A stretch of 64,000 bases of DNA from Planctomycetota bacterium (GTDB taxonomy: Bacteria; Planctomycetota; Planctomycetia; Planctomycetales; Planctomycetaceae), in assembly GCA_022600195.1 (NCBI GenBank), contig JAHZKX010000003.1, positions 62,001-126,000 of the forward strand, written 5' to 3'. Every line of letters begins with the position of its first letter. The first letter of the stretch is position 1. This document shows positions 38,508 through 46,004 of this stretch, piece after piece. Under the pieces are notes generated by a model, which saw only the letters and a list, made by a program, of their open reading frames with translations, searched no databases and had not been told where the DNA came from. A program made the position numbers and the translations under genes.

Positions 38508-38823
38508 AAAGGGGTCAGGTCTCTTTTCTGGGTCTTCCTCGAGGGCGAGTTGTGCTTTCGAGGGACAATCGTACTACGGTGTTCCTGGTCCATTTATCAT
38601 CGCCAAAGGGTGTGCCTCTGATAATGCACTTTCTGACGGCAGCCAGTTCGGCGTCCGTTTGTAGTTTGTTAACCAGTGAACGCCATAGTCGTGGTAGCGG
38701 TTTTTTTAAGTTTTGTCAGCCACCCAGGTGTGTTCTGTTTTTGCTGTCGCGCCCAGACGGAACCTTACTCCTATTCCTCGGCACGTTTGTCGAGGCGAGA
38801 AAAAAAGAGACCTGCCCCTTTTT
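38508..38823 (-). mobile_element. Deleted RAYT-type element with inverted terminal repeats
   Basis: A 316-base element. The left end, AAAGGGGTCAGGTCTCTTTT (38508-38527), and the right end read in reverse, AAAAAGGGGCAGGTCTCTTTT, are near-identical inverted repeats of the kind flanking REP-associated tyrosine transposase genes. Between them on the minus strand lie a possible GTG start (38784) and then the C-terminal third of a RAYT protein, with its stop inside the left repeat. Most of the gene, including the catalytic HUH and Tyr segments, is gone, so the element could only be moved by an enzyme from elsewhere. Confidence 0.7.
38515..38715 (-). pseudogene. C-terminal fragment of a REP-associated tyrosine transposase
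   Basis: An open stretch of 66 codons plus stop (TGA at 38515-38517), without a start. The motifs ELAAVRKCIIRGTPFGDD, KWTRNTVVRLSLEST and RPRGRPRK match the conserved C-terminus of RAYT/Y1 transposases (usual form: R-C-V-x-R-G-x-P-F-G-x-x-x-W, then LGLESTLRPRGRPRK). It is preceded by a stop and a poly-A tract suggesting a frameshift or deletion join. The catalytic domain is absent. Antisense reading produces a 126-codon frame that is not a gene. Confidence 0.75.
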
Positions 38824-38939
38824 CTATCCATTGATGATAAAATACTATATTCAACTTTTACTTAAGAGCTATGATGGCTCTTTGCTTTATCAAGAACTAT
38901 TAGAATCCCTAGAGGTGAGTGGGGATCTGTAGTAAACTT

Positions 38940-41372
38940 TCAGTTCACCCCCAGATGCGTCTTCAAAAAGTTCAGACGCTTCCGTGAAGCCCAGGGGGTT
39001 TCTGCAGAGCCATGTCCGACTCCTGTTACCAGGACAAACTCAAAGTCTTTATTATGTTGAATCAATTGATGAACCACCTGGGTGGTGCTGGCAGGATCGA
39101 CGTTTCGATCCAGTTCACCCACAATCAACATCAAGTTTCCCTCAAGCAAATGTGCGTTTGCAGAATTGGAATTGGCGATGTAACTTTCGTCGACGGGCCA
39201 ACCCATCCACTGCTCATTCCACCAGATTTTGTCCATCCGATTGTCATGACAGCCACAATCAGCAACAGCGACCTTATAAAAATCATGATGCCAGAGCAAA
39301 GCCGCCATTGCATTTTGGCCTCCCGCTGAACCACCGTAAATTCCAACTCGGGAAATATCCATCTGCGGGTATCTGGCTGCTGCTGCTTTGATCCAGGCAA
39401 TGCGATCTGGAAACCCCGCATCGCGGAGATTCTTATAACAAACATCATGAAATGTTTTTGACCTCCAGGCTGTCCCCATACCATCGATCTGCACCACAAT
39501 CATCCCTGCATCAGCAATTCGATGCTGGTGCCGATACCGGGTTCGAAAGGACTTGGGCACGTGGTGGCCATGAGGACCGGCGTAGATGTTTTCCACCACG
39601 GGATACGTCTTGTTAGGGTCGAACTCAAGTGGCCAGTGAATGATCCCCCAGATGTCAGTCTTTCCATCGCGTCCTTTGGCAACGAACCGTTCCGTCATGC
39701 GTCGCTTGCCGAATTTTGCGAGTGAATCATCATGGTGCAGTTCACAAATCAGTTCGCCCGATTGACTGTCACGCAATTCTGAAACCGGAGCCAGATCGAC
39801 CCGAGAATAGGTGTCGAGAAAGTACTTGCCTCCTTGTTCGAATTGAATCTGATGCGTGCCATCCCCTACTGTAAGAACCTCGAACTGACTCCCATCATAA
39901 TTGACCCGGCAGAAATGTTCGTGGTAAGGGTCTTGATTTTTGTGTACGCCGACAGCGTAGAACCAGATTTGTTTCGCCCATGGATCAATTTTTTCAATCC
40001 GTTTCACATTCCAGTCACCGCTGGTCACCTGGTTTAAAAGTTGACTGGTAGCACGACTGTACCGATAGAGATGATTCCAGCCACTCCGTTCACTCGCCCA
40101 GAGAATTTCATCCTGCCCTAATTCTTTAAAGACAAGTTTTCCTGAATTAGAATAGTGAATGAAGGTCTCGCTGGCTTCCTCAATAAACGTTTTTACCGAA
40201 CCATCAACGACAGAGACTTCTAGCTCACGGACCATTTGATGTCCGCGCCGGTTGTAATGTAACCAGAAACGATCACCGGACTCTGACCAGCCACGAAATC
40301 GCAAGTTCCAGGGATTATCAAACAGGCGATCAGATATCGGAATCTCTTTTTTACTTGGCAGGACAAATAACCTTAAAGTCTGTTTTGGTAATTCGTCTCC
40401 CGGCTTTCGATAGGTGTGACTCTGAATCCGTGGTTGCAACTGATCAGCAGGCGACGATTCGATGAGATGCACTTGAGGCTCTGCCACACGATTCGTTTGA
40501 AATGCCAGCAGGTGTTTGGAATCGGGAGACCAGCGAACGTCGGGAGCTTCGTGCCCCCTGAACTGAAACGTATTGTCCGGAGCTCCATCTGAAGTCAGTT
40601 GAATCTTCTGATCGTCGTGGCGAATCCATAGATTATGATCCCGAACGAAAGCCGTCCATTTCCCATCTGCAGAAACAGTTTTATTTTGCGTTTTTGCTCC
40701 CGTTCGACGTGGTGTATCTCGACGGAGATTCTTCAGGACCCCCTCATCGATAACCAAAGAATCATCTCCTCTGGCGATAAAGCAACCCAGGTCGTTCCCT
40801 GATTTCTTACGAAGTAACCATGCGTGTCCTACATATGTGTGTTGCTTAAATTTCTGATTCGCGTCGATACTGCCATACAATCGCTTCTCACCAGAAGGAC
40901 TGACCCAGTAAGCATTGATCGGCTCCTTCAAATGGTTGTGAACAATAATAGAAGTCGATTCTCCACCACCTTTACTTTTGCGCGCCGGCAGAAACAACCG
41001 CGAATCATTGCTTGTCGCTTTCATATCCTCAGAAGTAATCAATTCATATTCAGGCAACTTCAGTAGCCATGTGGTACCACGAATTTTCAAAAGGTGCTGT
41101 TGCTGAGACTCAGTCAAACGGAACTGTTCGACGACGAGTTTTTCAGCCGACACCTGCTCCTGAAGCACTTTCAACATCGCTTCAGCAAGTCGATGTCTGT
41201 CGAAGGCCGGCGTGCATTGGCGATCGGGAACGTTGACAACAAAGTAGTCCTTCTTAACTTGAAACCAACATCGATGGGAATCTTTGGTCCAACTCAGCCG
41301 GAGGGACTGTGCCACCGCGGGATACATTATTGAAAGGACGAATAAACAAGTGAGAAGAGTTTTTCGTATCAT
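38940..41372 (-). CDS. S9 family peptidase (dipeptidyl peptidase IV-like), exported
   Basis: An 810-residue serine peptidase with a signal peptide (MIRKTLLTCLFVLSIMYPAVA). The N-terminal half is a DPP IV-like eight-bladed propeller (for example DGKWTAFVRDHNLWI and SGDWNVKRIEKID). The C-terminal alpha/beta hydrolase has its catalytic triad at Ser682 (GIYGGSAGG), Asp755 (GELDRNVDP) and His787 (GVGHG). DPP IV-like enzymes remove N-terminal dipeptides after proline or alanine; a planctomycete variant of unknown specificity is likely. It lies downstream of the RAYT-type solo repeat, and its 3' end is next to the transposase relic. It has no obvious operon partner. Confidence 0.93.
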   Translation of the reverse strand: MIRKTLLTCLFVLSIMYPAVAQSLRLSWTKDSHRCWFQVKKDYFVVNVPDRQCTPAFDRHRLAEAMLKVLQEQVSAEKLVVEQFRLTESQQQHLLKIRGTTWLLKLPEYELITSEDMKATSNDSRLFLPARKSKGGGESTSIIVHNHLKEPINAYWVSPSGEKRLYGSIDANQKFKQHTYVGHAWLLRKKSGNDLGCFIARGDDSLVIDEGVLKNLRRDTPRRTGAKTQNKTVSADGKWTAFVRDHNLWIRHDDQKIQLTSDGAPDNTFQFRGHEAPDVRWSPDSKHLLAFQTNRVAEPQVHLIESSPADQLQPRIQSHTYRKPGDELPKQTLRLFVLPSKKEIPISDRLFDNPWNLRFRGWSESGDRFWLHYNRRGHQMVRELEVSVVDGSVKTFIEEASETFIHYSNSGKLVFKELGQDEILWASERSGWNHLYRYSRATSQLLNQVTSGDWNVKRIEKIDPWAKQIWFYAVGVHKNQDPYHEHFCRVNYDGSQFEVLTVGDGTHQIQFEQGGKYFLDTYSRVDLAPVSELRDSQSGELICELHHDDSLAKFGKRRMTERFVAKGRDGKTDIWGIIHWPLEFDPNKTYPVVENIYAGPHGHHVPKSFRTRYRHQHRIADAGMIVVQIDGMGTAWRSKTFHDVCYKNLRDAGFPDRIAWIKAAAARYPQMDISRVGIYGGSAGGQNAMAALLWHHDFYKVAVADCGCHDNRMDKIWWNEQWMGWPVDESYIANSNSANAHLLEGNLMLIVGELDRNVDPASTTQVVHQLIQHNKDFEFVLVTGVGHGSAETPWASRKRLNFLKTHLGVN

Positions 41373-41702
41373 CGCTTTGACTCAATCTTAGTTCCAAAAT
41401 ATACTTCTTTTCCCCGCACGGGGTTAAAAGAGGCACAGGGCAAAATAAAGGGTCAGGTTTCTTTGATTTGAATCCTGCCCCCTTTTCATACTTTGTATTA
41501 TTCCTGTCAGGAATATTTCAATAGCGTTTTACATTTTTTTACATTCCACAATTTTTACAATCAGAGTTTCGTTACGAACACTGATTGAATCGTTTCTGGG
41601 TAGACAGTAAAAGATGCCAGGAAACTTTAATTGACGGGACGAGCGCAGCGAACAGAAAATGGACCGTGAATCTGGGCGATCAAACATCGACCTCTTTGGA
41701 TT
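41373..41702. other. Intergenic region with a RAYT-type solo repeat
   Basis: About 330 bases with no gene. It holds the repeat at 41447-41487, a perfect ATTCCTG-T-CAGGAAT inverted repeat at about 41500-41514, and T-rich runs near 41530. The sequence GACGAGCGCAGCGAACAG near 41640 is a further small inverted-looking segment without clear meaning. Confidence 0.5.
41447..41487. repeat. Solo REP-like palindrome related to the RAYT element ends
   Basis: AAAGGGTCAGGTTTCTTT on the left and CCTGCCCCCTTTT on the right face each other across about 12 bases, forming an imperfect palindrome. Both halves match the terminal repeats of the element at 38508-38823 (consensus AAAGGGG-CAGGT-TCTTT). It is probably a solo copy mobilised by a RAYT in trans. 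Confidence 0.6.
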
Positions 41703-42038
41703 TTAGTATGAAATAAAAGAGGGAAGAGCGATAAACAATACAAACATTCCGATCCCAATAACGAGTGCTATCACATAGAAAAGCCATCGCCATGACAATT
41801 GGGATATTTTTTCCTTTTCGTTCGGGTCACGTACTATCACTCCAGCTAATATGACAATTATTGGAATATATAAAAACGGGACGAGTAGCAGAGAGAGCCA
41901 GCAAACAAGGAATCCGAAAAAAGGACCTAACTTTGATGAAAGCGATTCGCGTTTAGAAAGATAGAGAAATGTAAGACCCCAATATGCCAGAGACAGAACA
42001 ATATGAATGCCTAACAAAACCCAGTCATTAAAATACAT
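41703..42038 (-). CDS. Small predicted membrane protein
   Basis: A 111-residue protein I do not recognise, with three or so hydrophobic helices: about residues 7-26 (VLLGIHIVLSLAYWGLTFLY), 40-68 and 87-110. The loop between the last two is charged (RDPNEKEK). The N-terminal stretch MYFNDWVLL and lack of other motifs give no function. It lies in a run of three minus-strand small genes between transposase relics and the DUF1080-like gene, a setting typical of accessory DNA. Purine-rich sequence precedes its ATG. Confidence 0.55.
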   Translation of the reverse strand: MYFNDWVLLGIHIVLSLAYWGLTFLYLSKRESLSSKLGPFFGFLVCWLSLLLVPFLYIPIIVILAGVIVRDPNEKEKISQLSWRWLFYVIALVIGIGMFVLFIALPSFISY

Positions 42039-42118
42039 TCCTCAATCCAATCATGCCGTATGTTACCTGCTCCTCGTTTAACACATTCAACCCTGCCTTT
42101 TTATACCCACTACGAAAC

Positions 42119-42496
42119 TTAGTGAGATCGTTGCCATTTTTTAAAAAGTTCAATTTGTGTAGCCAGTATTGAAGCAGGCCAACCACTCATATGACCAGCT
42201 CCATAACCCGGAACTGGTTTTGATAATGTGCCTCCAATCACGACTCGCTTCCCCGACCATCTCTTAAGTACTTTTTCATTCAAGGCAAAAGCTTCTGATC
42301 CAATATCAATCCATAAGCTGGAATGTTCCCAACACCAACTCACATCCGAAGATTGTCTTCTTTCTAATTTAGGCCAATGAGATACAGAATGGTCTTCAAA
42401 TTCAAAACTTAATAGTCCACTAACAAAAATGTATTTCCCATCTAAAGTCTCTAATCCATCTATAGCATCATTGACCGTCATTATTTTGATGTTCAT
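42119..42496 (-). CDS. Hypothetical protein, OB-fold-like pattern
   Basis: A 125-residue cytoplasmic protein of unknown function. The strand pattern GKYIFVSGLLSFEFED, WIDIGSEAFALNEKVLKRWSGKRVVIGGTLSKP and a final GHMSGWPASILATQIEL resembles an OB-fold-like small barrel (inference from strand order and GKxVxVxG repeats). Related free-standing proteins occur scattered in many bacteria, often near phage-defence or toxin loci, which is compatible with the accessory setting here, but no partner gene identifies a system. No signal peptide or membrane segment is present. Confidence 0.55.
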   Translation of the reverse strand: MNIKIMTVNDAIDGLETLDGKYIFVSGLLSFEFEDHSVSHWPKLERRQSSDVSWCWEHSSLWIDIGSEAFALNEKVLKRWSGKRVVIGGTLSKPVPGYGAGHMSGWPASILATQIELFKKWQRSH

Positions 42497-42619
42497 TAAA
42501 ATTTAACTTTTCATTATTCATCATAATCAAAACACTGAAATCCTTAGACACAAAAACATGCCTCATGTTTGCGTTTCAAATCTGCACAAAGAGACAAAGA
42601 AATCAGGAATCAATAAAAC

Positions 42620-43117
42620 CTAACTCTGTAGTTCTTGCAACCTATTCATGTGGGCATTAATAAACCGGTCAACTTGAACCCAAGCTTCTGAGTCATGTTT
42701 GTCTCTGTAGGTAGTGATATATTTTTCATATTGTTCTTGAGTCTTTTTCAGTGCTTTTCCGCGAAGGCTCAGAATGATATTATTCTCAAATAAACCCTCA
42801 TTTGCTCCGAAACATAAATATTCGTATTGATTGAGAACTGCAAACACATGACCTTCAAGTTCCTTATTCTCTGAAATTGTTTCATAAACGAGATCCTTGG
42901 AATTCGAACAAAGTTGCATAATCACAGTAACCGATGCTGACACACGATGATTGAGTTCATCTAGCTCTCGCAATGTTCGTGCCTCTAATGATTGCTTTAT
43001 GTTTTCCTTGTGCTGTCTGTGCCCCCACCACGCAAGTACCAGCGGAATGGAAACTGTAGCTAATGCCGAGACAACAGAACTCATTGATGATACATCATCA
43101 GGACAGTTACAGTTCAT
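42620..43117 (-). CDS. DUF4760-like membrane-anchored protein
   Basis: A 165-residue protein with one N-terminal helix (about residues 12-30, VVSALATVSIPLVLAWWG) after the short MNCNCPDDV start, then a long helical region. The region EYLCFGANEGLFENNIILSLRGKAL matches what I know of DUF4760-like proteins, where a membrane helix precedes a cytoplasmic helical bundle of unknown role. The mid-part SVTVIMQLCSNSKDLVYETISENKEL is also helical. It is the first of the three small minus-strand genes of this stretch. The identification is moderate; the function is unknown. Confidence 0.6.
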   Translation of the reverse strand: MNCNCPDDVSSMSSVVSALATVSIPLVLAWWGHRQHKENIKQSLEARTLRELDELNHRVSASVTVIMQLCSNSKDLVYETISENKELEGHVFAVLNQYEYLCFGANEGLFENNIILSLRGKALKKTQEQYEKYITTYRDKHDSEAWVQVDRFINAHMNRLQELQS

Positions 43118-43307
43118 AAGATATCCTTTACTCTACCCCTAATACCCAACCATAAATTCTAATAGTTTGATTACAAATCAAGCGAAGATGCTATATTCTT
43201 TCTGATGTAGATATAAACCTGCCATGTCTTTTTGTCATCCAGCAGTTACGATAATCTGATCACCAATTTCTACAATACTATTCCTGGTCCGTGTATTCAT
43301 CATTCTC

Positions 43308-44036
43308 TTACTCACTCTTCGCAGCTCGCGAATAAATCTTCACATCATCCACCACGGCATTTTTGGGAACCGACAATCGCAGCGTGCGCTTGGTAGGATG
43401 AGCAATCCCTTCAGATGAGAAGGCCCCAACTTTCTTACCATCAATGGAAACCGTCATTGTGTCGCCTGTCACGTCTACGAGCAGCGTATACCATTTACCG
43501 GTTTTTAATTTATGGGGAAACCGTTTTCGCTTCGTCTTCAACAGTTCCTGAAGTGCGGGTGGCACTTTTTTCGCTTTCCTTAACTCGCGTGTTTTCAAAT
43601 CCATGTTACCCGTTTTCAGGTCGGTCAATTCCACGTTTCTCGTATTGACTTTCGCTAAGAATAAATGGCCTGCGTGAACTTTCTTGTACTTCAAATCTGC
43701 AAAGTTCAGGCCCAGACTGTCCTTTGCATCTTCCAGCATGAACCGGAGTTCGATCGCGCCATCCCGGAACTCTGCCGGATGCGTCACAGAAACAGCGTGG
43801 TCGGCATCCTTGTGCATAAATATATACATGGCCCCGTTTTTGAGATCCACCTGTTTGTTCCCCGCGGCGCGCCAGCGACTGTTAGATCCCCAGCCCTTCC
43901 CGATTTCATCTTTCGTTTCCTGAGACTCATTCCGCTCGAAATCATCTTCAAAGATCAACGTACCCCGGTCTTCGGCAAATATAATAGAGGTGAAAGAAAG
44001 CAGGAACATAAAACTAAATACGAGGTGTCTTGTCAT
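43308..44036 (-). CDS. Secreted DUF1080-like (concanavalin-type) domain protein
   Basis: A 242-residue exported protein (signal peptide to about residue 21, ending IFAE). The rest is one jelly-roll domain of the DUF1080/3-keto-disaccharide hydrolase and family-16-like type: TLIFEDDFERNES at the start, GAIELRFMLEDAKDSLGLNF in the middle and GKWYTLLVDVTGDTMTVSIDGKKVGAF near the end, the last segment being the usual strand pair of this fold. It follows the ceramidase-like gene by 63 bases on the same strand, suggesting one transcript. A catalytic role is possible but not shown; binding of a polysaccharide is equally likely. Confidence 0.8.
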   Translation of the reverse strand: MTRHLVFSFMFLLSFTSIIFAEDRGTLIFEDDFERNESQETKDEIGKGWGSNSRWRAAGNKQVDLKNGAMYIFMHKDADHAVSVTHPAEFRDGAIELRFMLEDAKDSLGLNFADLKYKKVHAGHLFLAKVNTRNVELTDLKTGNMDLKTRELRKAKKVPPALQELLKTKRKRFPHKLKTGKWYTLLVDVTGDTMTVSIDGKKVGAFSSEGIAHPTKRTLRLSVPKNAVVDDVKIYSRAAKSE

Positions 44037-44099
44037 GACGGGTTACCTTTATATTGAAAATATCAGTATGGAATGAAAATTAACGGCAGAGTCTTTCAA

Positions 44100-45635
44100 T
44101 CAGTCCTTCAGACCGCGGTTCGCACGGTTATTATCATCGGCTTTGGCCTGCTTGAGCGCCTTTCGCTGTTGATCGTTATAGAAATCAACTGTAAGTGGTT
44201 TCCGTTTTTGACCAGACAACTTTTCCATTAACCCGAGCAGCCTATCAACAATTTTGGGTTCGGCCTCCGTTTCCAACCCGGCAGTTCGCGCAGGCCAGGT
44301 GGTATAGCCACCCAGGTAATGCTGTTCCGTGGGAGGAATGTAACCAGCGGCACCGTTGGCAAGCCCCATATTGAACGTCGCTTTGAACGGACTCTGCGCT
44401 TTGAGCTTCAAGCCGGTAATGCCGTAGACTTCATTCGGAATCGCCGTGATGGCAAGATCACCCACGCGAAGCACCTGCAGAATAATCTCTTCCTGGGGAT
44501 GCTCCACAAACCACGCAACCTGCTCGGCGTAAACTTCAGGCCGACTTTTCGGACGCCGATCACCCCGTTTGGTATTAAGTTCGTTCGCCCACTTGATGCG
44601 TTCCTTACTCGGAAGTCGACGCTTGAATACCAGCATCGTCTCGGCCATTGCCAGCTTCGGCTCACCTGTTTCATATTGAATTTTCTGATAGGCATTAAAA
44701 GCAATCTCAGCAAGCTCGGCAGAGTACACGTCGATGCTGTAATCTTTTTTTCGAGGCTGCCCATAATTCATCCACTGTAAATCACCCGACGTCCCCTGTG
44801 ACATCGCAGCCACAAAAGGCGCTTTCGCAGAATCAGTCGTCGCAATTTTCTTTTCCATCAGGCTGCTGAATTTGCCGTAGTAGTCCGCGGAAAATCCACC
44901 ACCCGAACCAAAGTAGTGCATGGAATAATTGGCGATCAGGCCGATAGGACGTTTCCCGTCAGCAGACTGAAGACTCAACAGCGAAAGACCAGAATCTACG
45001 GGGCCCGCTGGTCCAATGAATTCCGGGTTCTGATACCCGGGATGCATGATCGCCCTCACCGTTTTATCTCCAAACGGATCGTCGGCATATTTATCAGGAT
45101 GCTTCAACCAGCGTCGGCAGTGTGTATGATTGGGTGCATCCACAACCGTCACGCCCACGCGTGCCGGCTCCAGGTTGGCATAGGCTTTCGCAATGCCTTC
45201 TGCCAGTTTGGGAGGCAGAAATCGTTCGTAATTGGAGTCGCTTCTCGTTCCCAGACACAGATTCATCACACTGGGCGCCGTATGCGTATGCGTCGACGCG
45301 ATCAGAATCCGATTGACGGGAATACCGGTCTGCTTTCTCACCAGAACCTTGGCCCGATAACAAATGTCGCGCGGGATCATACAGGAATCAACCACCGCGA
45401 TGGCCACAACTTCCTCTGCCGATTTCAAAACGAAACAGCGTGCATGCAAACGATCGAGAACTTGCTTCTGACTTCGTTCGAGAAACCCGCCGTTCTGAAT
45501 CGCCGGCAATGTTTCAGGAGAGATGTCCACCGAAAAAGCACCTGCCAGAAATTCACAGTATGCCGATTGCGGCAGAACAACAAGAAAAAAAGAAAGGTTA
45601 AGAAAAATTGACTTTGATAGTAGGAGCGGTCGCAT
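44100..45635 (-). CDS. Secreted neutral/alkaline ceramidase N-terminal domain-like protein
   Basis: A 511-residue exported protein (signal peptide to about residue 27). The start of the mature part, AGAFSVDISPETLP, the RLHARCFVLKSAEEVVAIAVVDS strand and the ILIASTHTHTAPSV motif (His at 116 and 118) match the neutral ceramidase N-terminal domain, in which histidines bind zinc. A later QGTSGDLQW and the GYIPPTEQHYLGGYTTW segment fit as well. Planctomycetes have many such proteins with no known substrate; a sphingolipid role is uncertain and they may be general amidases. The downstream partner is the DUF1080-like gene. Confidence 0.88.
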   Translation of the reverse strand: MRPLLLSKSIFLNLSFFLVVLPQSAYCEFLAGAFSVDISPETLPAIQNGGFLERSQKQVLDRLHARCFVLKSAEEVVAIAVVDSCMIPRDICYRAKVLVRKQTGIPVNRILIASTHTHTAPSVMNLCLGTRSDSNYERFLPPKLAEGIAKAYANLEPARVGVTVVDAPNHTHCRRWLKHPDKYADDPFGDKTVRAIMHPGYQNPEFIGPAGPVDSGLSLLSLQSADGKRPIGLIANYSMHYFGSGGGFSADYYGKFSSLMEKKIATTDSAKAPFVAAMSQGTSGDLQWMNYGQPRKKDYSIDVYSAELAEIAFNAYQKIQYETGEPKLAMAETMLVFKRRLPSKERIKWANELNTKRGDRRPKSRPEVYAEQVAWFVEHPQEEIILQVLRVGDLAITAIPNEVYGITGLKLKAQSPFKATFNMGLANGAAGYIPPTEQHYLGGYTTWPARTAGLETEAEPKIVDRLLGLMEKLSGQKRKPLTVDFYNDQQRKALKQAKADDNNRANRGLKD

Positions 45636-46004
45636 TAGATTAGCAGTCTCCAGAGAATTCGTAGATTGTAGAACAATGCATCAGAAGCATACTGACAAGA
45701 GAACAGCGATCAAGTTAGGAATTGATTAAGAGACAACTTTCTCTAATAGTCTCATTCGTTATTGTAACCTATGGTCTAAAAAAGTGAAATCAGCAAAGAC
45801 AACAACAGGCACCTGGATTCGTCCAAATAATTTGAAACAGAAAACACTGGAATTTTTGCACTGTTGCCTTTAAACTATGTAAAAATCAAATCTTTTAAAC
45901 GTTTTCGATACACCCAAAAAGAAACGCTACGATTGTCATCTTGCGGATTCTTGGTGAGCAGGCCTGCCGAATGCGTGAAACCATCGACCGGGGTCACAAG
46001 CTAC
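45636..46004. other. Divergent intergenic region (369 bases)
   Basis: It lies between the ceramidase-like gene (minus) and the redox membrane protein gene (plus). An open frame reaches back to a TTG at 45864, but it lacks a ribosome-binding site and a sensible protein sequence, so I leave it non-coding. A+T-rich, with no clear hairpin. Confidence 0.45.

Noticed and set aside
38552-38932. A 126-codon frame on the plus strand as a gene
   Set aside because: It runs antisense through the RAYT relic and its right-end repeat, with no ribosome-binding site or domain pattern.
45864-46004. A longer N-terminus of the redox membrane protein from a TTG
   Set aside because: It would place 47 unlikely residues before a good signal peptide and lacks a ribosome-binding site.
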